Shown here: positions 57,375 through 64,000 of the stretch, piece after piece
Position numbering within the stretch: position 1 is the stretch's first letter
Layout: every line of letters starts with the position of its first letter
Source: DATAWK01 sp036267255
Lineage (GTDB): Bacteria; Acidobacteriota; Terriglobia; Terriglobales; Acidobacteriaceae
NCBI GenBank assembly: GCA_036267255.1
Contig: DATAWK010000043.1
Location: 248,001-312,000, forward strand
Length of the DNA: 64,000 nt
Reading direction: 5' to 3'
The notes under the pieces: generated by a model
Databases searched by the model: none
What the model saw: the letters and a program-made list of their open reading frames with translations, nothing else
What the model was told of the DNA's origin: nothing
Translations under genes and position numbers: made by a program

Positions 57375-58802
57375 CTATTGCATCGCAAGATGCGGCGCAC
57401 GCCACACCTTGCGATACACCTCCTGATATTGAGTGAGAATTTCCTGCTGCGCCGGATGTGTGTGGTCGCGAATGACAAAGCGCCCGCCAACGACAACGTC
57501 GGCAATCGCTGTACGCTGCAATCCAAAGACAATAAGAGGCAGAAGTGTCTCCGGTTCGCTGCCGGCGATGGACGGATCGGCAAGATCGACGGTAAAAAAA
57601 TCTGCCGCGTTGCCATGCTGCAACATACCGCTCTTTTGAGAAAGCGCAGAAGAACTGTTGAGCGCTTCGGCACCATTTTTTGTAGCGCATTGGAAAAGGC
57701 GAGTGGACATCTCTTCTCCGTCGATTTGATCGAGCACGGCACGCTGTTGCTGCTGCAGACGCAGATGATAGTCCAGCTCACGCGCATCTTCCAGCGAATC
57801 AATCTGCGCCTGACTGTCGGAGCCGAAGGCAACGGGGATGCCTCGTTCCATGACGGCACGCGCCAGAACAATGCCGTCGCCGAGATTGCGCTCCGTGGTA
57901 GGACAAGAACAGATGGTTGCACCGGAGGCAGCGAGCAAGTCCATCTCGTCCGCATCGATGTGAATGGCATGCACGGCAGTAAAATCGCTGCCCAGCAGTT
58001 TATGTTGCGCAAGCAATCGCACCGGCGTCGCGCCATATTCTTCCTGGCACGCAGCAACTTCGGCAGATTGTTCCGATACATGCATGTGCACGGGCAAGCT
58101 GTGTTGACGAGCCCATCCGACAATCTCCGTTAGCGCGTCGAGAGGTACCGCACGCACACTGTGGGGTGCAACACCGATCCATGCGCCGCCGGAGCGATAC
58201 TCGCGATGCAGATTCTCCGTGTTAGCGACAAATTCGTCTGTTGTCTCGAGAAAGCGTGCCTGTCCAGGATCTGACGGAAGCCCGTAGCCGGGGCGTTGAT
58301 ACGCTGCGCGCAACAATGCGATGCGAATTCCAACAGATTCCGCAGCCGCAATCACCCGCCGGGCGAGCAGGTTGGGATCATCGTAACTTTTGCCGTTGGG
58401 ACGGCGATGCAGATAGTGAAACTCGCCGACGGTGGTGGTTCCGGCGAGCGCCATTTCCAAGAAGGTTATGCGCGCCACATGGTAGACATCTTCCGGTTCC
58501 AGCGAGGCGGCTGCATGATACATCGCTCCGCGCCATGACCAGAAATCCCAAAAGTCGCGGCCATTCGAACGGCGCGATTCCGTTTTACCGCGGATGAGCC
58601 GCTGAAAGCTATGCGAGTGGGTGTTGGCAAAGCCGGGCAGTACGGCCTTCCCTGCCAGCCGTATGATTTCGCAACCGACCGGAGGAGGCTCCGTATTCGG
58701 AAGAATACCGACAATAACGCCGTCGTCTGCCACCAGCAGCCCGGTCTGCGCGAGGAAGCGTCCGTCGGCATACAGCAAGTCGGGCTGATACAGCGTCATC
58801 AT
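57375..58802 (-). CDS. hutF: Formimidoylglutamate deiminase
   Basis: 475 residues from the ATG at 58802, selected over the upstream ATG at 58859 because the extra residues are not family-like and GGAG lies nearby. Amidohydrolase with GFANTHSHSFQRLIRG, GTTTVGEFHYLH, HMHVSEQSAEV and GSDSQAQID. It deiminates N-formimino-L-glutamate to N-formyl-L-glutamate and ammonia. First gene of the hutF-hutU-hutI-M20 operon. Confidence 0.93.
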   Translation of the reverse strand: MMTLYQPDLLYADGRFLAQTGLLVADDGVIVGILPNTEPPPVGCEIIRLAGKAVLPGFANTHSHSFQRLIRGKTESRRSNGRDFWDFWSWRGAMYHAAASLEPEDVYHVARITFLEMALAGTTTVGEFHYLHRRPNGKSYDDPNLLARRVIAAAESVGIRIALLRAAYQRPGYGLPSDPGQARFLETTDEFVANTENLHREYRSGGAWIGVAPHSVRAVPLDALTEIVGWARQHSLPVHMHVSEQSAEVAACQEEYGATPVRLLAQHKLLGSDFTAVHAIHIDADEMDLLAASGATICSCPTTERNLGDGIVLARAVMERGIPVAFGSDSQAQIDSLEDARELDYHLRLQQQQRAVLDQIDGEEMSTRLFQCATKNGAEALNSSSALSQKSGMLQHGNAADFFTVDLADPSIAGSEPETLLPLIVFGLQRTAIADVVVGGRFVIRDHTHPAQQEILTQYQEVYRKVWRAPHLAMQ

Positions 58803-59064
58803 GCTGGCAGCAACTCCATGAGTACCACCCGGCAGGATCCGGGCAAGACCACTCAACATGATAGCCGCTGGGTGTTATATCTGCTTTGCCCGACGGTTCG
58901 GCGACCTTTCAGTCATCCGATCACTGGAATCGTGCTGGTTTGACCGGCCATTTCAAGACACGATCCGTGTCAGTCCCATTGCATTGCTGCGTGCACGGGA
59001 AAGTATGCGCGTACAAGCAATCCTCCCAGACGAAACACTCTTATGTATCCAAGATTGTCAGAAA

Positions 59065-59517
59065 TCAACAACAAGCTGCATCTCGCCACATTCGCACCTT
59101 AGCATGCGATTGGATTATATATTGCTGCTGACGCTTCAGAACTTCTTCCACATCTGCGGGTAGATTTTCTTTGAGCGATCGTTCGTAGGCTTCGCACGCC
59201 CTGTTTTCTCCCTGTTCCGCTGTCACCAGAAGCGTGTGGTCGCCGCCGCCAAGATGTGCCTTTACTTCAGCCCAGGTTCGATGCAGTGTTCTTGTAGTCG
59301 TGCCTCTCTCTCGAACGCGCTTGACACTCAGATGACTCAATTCGTTTTCCAGTTCGCTCGCGAATCGAGCTCGAACCTGACTTTCTTCAAGAAAGAAGGT
59401 CTTGATTGTTGCGTCTTCGAATTCTTTTCCGCTCTCAGCGAAGCCCTTGTACCCATCTTCCAGCGTTTCGATCACCGAGCGAAGTATCTTCTCAATTTGC
59501 TCAAGGTTATCGGACAT
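59065..59517 (-). CDS. DUF2383 (PA2169-type) four-helix protein
   Basis: 150 residues. Helical throughout: LRSVIETLEDGYKGFAESG, LEESQVRARFASELENEL, THHRTWAEVKAHLGGGDHTL-like third helix region and VLKRQQQYIIQSHAKVR. It belongs to a family of ferritin-like bundles of unknown function linked to stress in bacteria. The Gly-Asp-His turn (GGGDHTLL) is typical. Single gene with an upstream GAGAGG. Confidence 0.85.
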   Translation of the reverse strand: MSDNLEQIEKILRSVIETLEDGYKGFAESGKEFEDATIKTFFLEESQVRARFASELENELSHLSVKRVRERGTTTRTLHRTWAEVKAHLGGGDHTLLVTAEQGENRACEAYERSLKENLPADVEEVLKRQQQYIIQSHAKVRMWRDAACC

Positions 59518-59580
59518 ACATTCCTCTCCGCTTTTAAGATGGAGCCTTCCATGCGATGTTGTCCATATTATTCGACGGCC

Positions 59581-60402
59581 TTAGGGAGTTATTCGTTCGG
59601 CTTCGTTGGAAGAGAGCAAGTCGTCCAGCTCAGAGGCCGACTCGAGATCGAGATACACCGTGGCATTGGGGTGATTGCGAAGGATCGTCGCGGGACACTT
59701 CGTGGAAATTGTCTCCACAAGTGTGCGTTTTATGATGTGAGCTTTGCGTGGCCCAGGGACCGAAACAATCAACCTGGGAACTCGTAACAGCGTAGGAATC
59801 GTCAGGGTCAGGGCGCGGGACGGCACTTCCGCCACGCTATGGAACCAACCTTCTTCGACTTGCTGATTCTTGCAGGTAGCGTCAAGTTCTACGATCTTCA
59901 TATCTCTGGGGTCTTCGAAGTCGGCGACAGCAGGTTCATTAAAGGCGAGGTGTCCATTTTCTCCAATACCCATCAGACATAGCTGTGGGTTGTGGGTGTG
60001 GAGAGCCTCTGCATATTGTTTGCATATAAGCTCCGGATCGGCGCTCGTGCCATCGATCTCGAAAAAATCGCGCATCGGAACGCGTTGTGTCAGGTGCTTG
60101 CGCAGATAGCCACGGAACGAAGCGCGATGATCGGGGGAGATACCTTCATACTCATCCATGTGGAAGCCGGTAATCCGTTCCCATGGAAGGTCCAGTATAG
60201 AAATGAGCGTGTGGAGCATATCGAGCTGCGATGCACCGGTAGCAAAAATCACCCCGATGCCTTGCGAAGATTGTTCTCTTAGCTTTCGCAGTTCCTGCGC
60301 AGCGGATTGTGCTGCAGCTTCGGCCGCTGCTGCGCGCGTAGGGTAAATTTCTATGTTCAGAGACCCGACTTTGAGCAATTTCCTATGCAAGTTTTGCACC
60401 AT
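59581..60402 (-). CDS. nagB: Glucosamine-6-phosphate deaminase
   Basis: 273 residues. Motifs of the NagB/6-phosphogluconolactonase fold: GVIFATGASQLDML, FHMDEYEGISPDHRASFRGYL (catalytic Asp), and CLMGIGENGHLAFNEP (Asp/His relay region, though GENGH replaces the more usual GxDGH). It converts GlcN6P to Fru6P and ammonia. The N-terminal ~14 residues may not be native, since the first ATG lacks a clear ribosome-binding site. Confidence 0.9.
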   Translation of the reverse strand: MVQNLHRKLLKVGSLNIEIYPTRAAAAEAAAQSAAQELRKLREQSSQGIGVIFATGASQLDMLHTLISILDLPWERITGFHMDEYEGISPDHRASFRGYLRKHLTQRVPMRDFFEIDGTSADPELICKQYAEALHTHNPQLCLMGIGENGHLAFNEPAVADFEDPRDMKIVELDATCKNQQVEEGWFHSVAEVPSRALTLTIPTLLRVPRLIVSVPGPRKAHIIKRTLVETISTKCPATILRNHPNATVYLDLESASELDDLLSSNEAERITP

Positions 60403-60577
60403 TTGAAGTTCTTATATTATTTGTAATCCCGACACGCCTTTCACGCGAAAGCTGCCAGATTACATGGCGGCAGCAATTCAGTACCCTCGGTGAAGCGGCC
60501 TGCGATTCGTTTACACTGAGAAAGCTGTCTGAACTTCTGTCTGGACATTCCGCCGCGACGATTTTGCAGTCATGGAA

Positions 60578-60653
60578 GGGCCTGTAGCTCAACGGTTAGA
60601 GCAGAGGACTCATAATCCTTTGGTTGGGGGTTCAAATCCCTCCGGGCCCACCA
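60578..60653 (+). tRNA. tRNA-Ile2(CAT), lysidine type
   Basis: 76 nt with encoded CCA. Acceptor GGGCCTG/CGGGCCC, D-loop AGCTCAACGGTTAGAGC, anticodon stem-loop GGACTCATAATCC. The ACTCATAAT loop is characteristic of the AUA-reading tRNA-Ile whose C34 becomes lysidine, rather than of tRNA-Met. The identity is from sequence pattern only. Confidence 0.85.
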
Positions 60654-60726
60654 AAACATTCTGCGAGTACCAGCGAAAACAGATTGCATCTCGCGACACA
60701 CTGCACTCGCAATCCTCGCAGACAAT

Positions 60727-63700
60727 TCAATCAACGTCGCCTTCTCCCTCCTCAATGGGTGCTTTCGTTTCAGGGTTCAATTCCTGCTGGCCGGCCCGAT
60801 GCAGCGCCTGATTCAATTTTGGAAAGTCGTCTTGCTTCCATTCATTCCAGCGTTGCATGGCGGCGGACGCAGCCTGCAGCGTTTGAGACGTAGCCTGCAG
60901 TGTGGCCGTTGGTGGTGGCGCATCGGCCATACCCAAGTTGGTATACAAGGTTTCGAGATTACTGTTGGTGCTTTCCAAGCCGGGAACCGTTGAGGCTGGC
61001 TTTTGGGAAGCTTCCGAGGCACCTTCTTCATCGCCATCCAGGATGGCATGCAACTGCTTTTTGAATGTTGCGACCGTAGCGGCGGTGGCGGAGTTTGCCG
61101 GGAGCGCTGCGATCTGCTGCTGCATGGAGCGGGCTTCGAGCAGCGCATTCGAAGTTTCGGTCAAACTGAAAGCCAGTTGGGTTTCCGTCTGAAACTGCGT
61201 GGCGAGTGCGGCTGGGGAGATGTGCACGCGCGGATCTATCTTGACGATGAGCGGCGCGGTGTAAACCTTGCCGTCCGCGGTGAGGCGCACAGTATAGACG
61301 CCAGGCAGCACGTGAGGTCCTTGCGGCATCTGTGGCGTGTCATGCGGCACAGCAGAAATGGGATACGTATGATGCGTGGCGATGGGTGCAGCAGCGTGCA
61401 GGTCCCAAACCCAGCGATGCATTCCCGATTGGGCTGAAAGCGTACGCGGCATGCGAATCCAATAAAGCGGAATGAGTTGTTTCTCCAGCTCCTCCAGCGT
61501 GGGTTCCGGCTTGTCAGTACTGGAATATTTCCGTACGAGCCTGCCTGCGCCGTCCAGAACCTCCAACGTAACTGGACCGGTGGTAACACTGTTCAGGTAA
61601 TAGTCGATCACAGCACCATCGGGCGGATTCTGCCCTGCGGGCTCATCAGCAGGCAGCGGCGTGTCAGTGTTGGTGTCGCGGCGTACGCGATAGGCCGCTT
61701 CCGGCTGGAAGAGAAATGCCGGAGCGCTTTCAACCGACACGCTGAGCTGACGAAGGGGCGTGATGTCGTCCAGAATCCAGAAGGAGCGGCCATGCGTGGC
61801 GACAATCAGATCGTTGTCGTGGATGGCTAGATCGCGCATCGAGGTGTGCGGCAGGTTCTGCTGAAGTGATTGCCAGTGTTCGCCGTCATCGAACGAAACC
61901 CAGACGGCCTTCTCGGTAGCCGCAAACAGCAGGCCTTTGCGGATTGGATCTTCGCGCACCGCGTTCACGGGCGCATCATCGGGCAAGCCGTTGACGATGC
62001 TCTTCCAGGTCTTGCCGCCATCGTGGGTGCGATAAATATAAGGATGCAGATCGTTCACACGGAAACGGCTGACGGCTGCATAGGCGGTGTCATCATCGAA
62101 GTGGGAAGCTTCGATCTGCGTGACTTTACTCCAAGGCGTAAGGCCCGGCGTGATGTTCGTCCAGTGGGCGCCACCGTCGCGGGTGAGCCAGAGAAGACCG
62201 TCGTCGGTTCCGGCCCAGATGGTTCCAATGTTTTTAAAGGAAGGCGCAAGGGCATAGATGGCGCCGCGCTGTTTTGCCGCTCCTTCCGGAACGAGACTGC
62301 CGACGCTGGGTGGTACGCCGGGGGTTTCGCGCGTCAGGTCCGGACTGATGGTCTGCCAGCTATGGCCGCCGTCGGTGGTTTTGAAGAGCACATTCGCTGC
62401 GCAATACAACGTGTGAGGATCAACAGGAGAAAAGACAATCGGCTCGGTGCGATCATAACGATATTTTTTGCTATGCAATGGAATCGGCGTCACATTTTCC
62501 GTTTGCCCGGTATCCCAGTGATATTTGGATACTTCATTTCTGCCCGCACCGTAGATGAGGTTTGGATTGAGCGGATCGGGCGCGACATAGCCGTACTCAA
62601 TGACTCCGACGGGATGCCAGTCGCGGAAGGTGATTTCCCCATCGTTGCCGCGGCTGAGCGTGCAGACCGAACCACTCTCCTGCTGGCCGCCGCAGACCCG
62701 GTATGGAAAGGTGTTGCTGGTGGCGACATGATACAGCTGTGCCGTGGGCTGGTTGTACCAGGAACTCCACGTTTTACCGCCATTGACGGTGACGATGGCA
62801 CCCTGATCGCTGACCAGAAGAATGATCTGCGGGTTCTCCGGATTGATCCATAGATTCTGATAGTCGTCACCGCCGGGTGCGCCACGAAGCGAGGCCCAGG
62901 TTTTGCCGCCATCGGTCGAACGAAGGGTGACGATGCTGGCGCTGTAAACAACGTCGGGGTTTTTAGGATCGACCCTGGGTATGGGAAGATCGCCCCCGCC
63001 AATGCGCATGGCTGGGCGCGGATCGGTCGTGATCTGTTGCCAGTGTTCTCCGGCATCGTCCGAGCGATAAAAACCGAGCCCGGCACCGGAGGCATAATCT
63101 CCCTTTTCTGTGGTGGCGATAGTGGCATAGATACGATTCGGTTGACTGGCTGCAATAGCGACATTGATCTGCACCAGATTTTTGGGCAGGCCATTGGTCA
63201 AAGGGTGCCAGGTGTCGCCGCCGTCGGTGGACTTGAACAATCCTCCGCCTGTTCCGTTGTAGAGATTGTTGTCCTCCCACGGACCTTCGCGCGCTTCCCA
63301 CAGCGCGGCATAGACGATTTCCGGATTTGCGGGATCGAGGGCGACATCCGACCCGCCGGTGTTTTCATCTTTGTAAAGGACCTTCTTCCAGGTCTGCCCG
63401 CCGTCGAGCGAACGGAAAATGCCGCGCTCCGGATTCGGCCCGTAAGGATGGCCAAGGACGGCCGCGAAGAGACGATTGGGATTGTGCGGATCCACCACCA
63501 TTGCGGGAATTTGCTGGCTGTCACGCAGACCGAGATGGGTCCACGTTTTGCCCGCGTCGGTGGATTTGTAAATACCATTGCCGACGGAAAGATCGGGACG
63601 GTGCAGGCCTTCTCCGCTGGCAACGTAGACGATATTGGGATCAGAAGGAGCCACGGCAATGGCCCCGATAGACTGCGTGGATTCCGCGTCGAAGATGGGA

Positions 63701-63951
63701 TGCCATGTGCGTCCATAATCATCGGATTTCCAGACACCGCCATTCACCTGCCCGACGTAGAAGACATTGGGCTGGCTGGGCACGCCTGAGATGGCACGTG
63801 TACGGCCGCCACGGAAGGGACCAATCATGCGCCACTGCATCCCCTGATAAAGGCTGGTGGGAAATTGCTGGGCACTGCATAGTGGGAAAGACAAGAAAAA
63901 AAGAACGAAGACAACCAGCAGAACCTGGAAAAGACGAGAACAACGCGACAT
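60727..63951 (-). CDS. Secreted sortilin/BNR-repeat beta-propeller protein
   Basis: 1074 residues. Signal peptide (LFQVLLVVFVLFFLSFPLCSAQ), then repeated Asp-box motifs such as WKSDDYGRTW, YKSTDAGKTW, FRSLDGGQTW, FKSTDGGDTW and YRTHDGGKTW, forming one or two VPS10/sortilin-like propellers. The last ~330 residues are Fn3-like and helical (VYTVRLTADGKVYTAPLIVKI). This protein type is abundant in Acidobacteria; some were once annotated as glycosyl hydrolases, but Asp-boxes are structural and do not prove enzyme activity. Start ATG at 63951 with GGAGACGCTT upstream. Confidence 0.88.
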   Translation of the reverse strand: MSRCSRLFQVLLVVFVLFFLSFPLCSAQQFPTSLYQGMQWRMIGPFRGGRTRAISGVPSQPNVFYVGQVNGGVWKSDDYGRTWHPIFDAESTQSIGAIAVAPSDPNIVYVASGEGLHRPDLSVGNGIYKSTDAGKTWTHLGLRDSQQIPAMVVDPHNPNRLFAAVLGHPYGPNPERGIFRSLDGGQTWKKVLYKDENTGGSDVALDPANPEIVYAALWEAREGPWEDNNLYNGTGGGLFKSTDGGDTWHPLTNGLPKNLVQINVAIAASQPNRIYATIATTEKGDYASGAGLGFYRSDDAGEHWQQITTDPRPAMRIGGGDLPIPRVDPKNPDVVYSASIVTLRSTDGGKTWASLRGAPGGDDYQNLWINPENPQIILLVSDQGAIVTVNGGKTWSSWYNQPTAQLYHVATSNTFPYRVCGGQQESGSVCTLSRGNDGEITFRDWHPVGVIEYGYVAPDPLNPNLIYGAGRNEVSKYHWDTGQTENVTPIPLHSKKYRYDRTEPIVFSPVDPHTLYCAANVLFKTTDGGHSWQTISPDLTRETPGVPPSVGSLVPEGAAKQRGAIYALAPSFKNIGTIWAGTDDGLLWLTRDGGAHWTNITPGLTPWSKVTQIEASHFDDDTAYAAVSRFRVNDLHPYIYRTHDGGKTWKSIVNGLPDDAPVNAVREDPIRKGLLFAATEKAVWVSFDDGEHWQSLQQNLPHTSMRDLAIHDNDLIVATHGRSFWILDDITPLRQLSVSVESAPAFLFQPEAAYRVRRDTNTDTPLPADEPAGQNPPDGAVIDYYLNSVTTGPVTLEVLDGAGRLVRKYSSTDKPEPTLEELEKQLIPLYWIRMPRTLSAQSGMHRWVWDLHAAAPIATHHTYPISAVPHDTPQMPQGPHVLPGVYTVRLTADGKVYTAPLIVKIDPRVHISPAALATQFQTETQLAFSLTETSNALLEARSMQQQIAALPANSATAATVATFKKQLHAILDGDEEGASEASQKPASTVPGLESTNSNLETLYTNLGMADAPPPTATLQATSQTLQAASAAMQRWNEWKQDDFPKLNQALHRAGQQELNPETKAPIEEGEGDVD

Positions 63952-64000
63952 AAGCGTCTCCTGGAAACTAACCAGAATACAACGGCTTCCCGCGAATAAA

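Noticed and set aside
57371..58123. N-terminal extension of hutU to 815 residues
   Set aside because: The extension lies over hutF in another frame; HutU families are ~555 residues and the ATG at 57370 gives the expected start.
55334..58133. Long plus-strand open frames (up to 317 aa) across the hut operon
   Set aside because: They are Ser/Arg/Cys-rich antisense shadows of hutI, hutU and hutF, whose protein motifs are clear on the minus strand.
60578..60653. tRNA-Met reading of the CAT anticodon
   Set aside because: The ACTCATAAT anticodon loop context is the usual one for tRNA-Ile2; the elongator Met type normally has GCTCATAAC.
1..64000. CRISPR arrays and insertion sequences
   Set aside because: No regularly spaced repeats, cas genes or transposase motifs were seen in either strand.

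Overview
The window looks like a chromosomal segment of an acidobacterium (Acidobacteriota, Terriglobia-like; inferred). The clues are Oar-type TonB-dependent receptors with an N-terminal carboxypeptidase-regulatory domain, Tat-exported glycoside hydrolases, a CRTAC1/ASPIC-UnbV protein, a DUF4380 fragment and an ADOP/FtsX permease fragment. It has two tRNA genes, about 35 intact or near-intact protein genes and several clearly broken genes. No rRNA or CRISPR array was seen.

Layout. 1-1.1 kb: the 5' part of a cytochrome c gene and a truncated DUF4380 gene. 1.2-1.7 kb: one copy of a ~210 bp repeat and a cluster of inverted repeats. 1.8-21 kb: a plant-glycan / L-rhamnose type catabolic locus (GntR regulator, two SDRs, 2-hydroxyacid dehydrogenase, MBL-fold protein, RhaT-like symporter, GH127-like and GH2 enzymes, TonB receptor, GH78 rhamnosidase, zinc dehydrogenase). 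Palindromes with the core AAGCGCTT sit in both divergent promoter regions. 21-23 kb: a frameshifted, truncated GH78-like gene. 23-28.7 kb: a secreted redox cluster (CRTAC1 protein, pentaheme-TPR cytochrome, small secreted protein, stand-alone CuA cupredoxin). 28.8-35.1 kb: a permease fragment, then a TonB receptor / sulfatase / formylglycine-generating enzyme operon whose receptor gene has an in-frame stop. 35.6-36.7 kb: fossil genes.

37-51.7 kb is a mobile and defence region. It has phage-type genes (TerL, DUF5681 small-terminase-like protein, ParB-methyltransferase, DUF2924 protein, large serine recombinase) but no portal, capsid or tail genes. Next come an ABC-three-component conflict system (Rad50-like ATPase, middle component, Mrr-like nuclease effector), a Septu-like ATPase/HNH pair, an FRG-domain protein and a DUF2188 protein. 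A diverged repeat (three copies) brackets the cargo modules. The region ends at tRNA-Ser(GCT). A second ~210 bp repeat abuts the 3' end of that tRNA and recurs at 1.2 kb, so most of the window may be one composite island.

52.4-64 kb looks like backbone: a DsbA-like thiol oxidoreductase, a histidine-degradation operon (hutF-hutU-hutI plus an M20 deacylase), a DUF2383 protein, NagB, tRNA-Ile2(CAT) and a large BNR/sortilin-like beta-propeller protein.

All functions are read from sequence motifs by eye. No database search was run.
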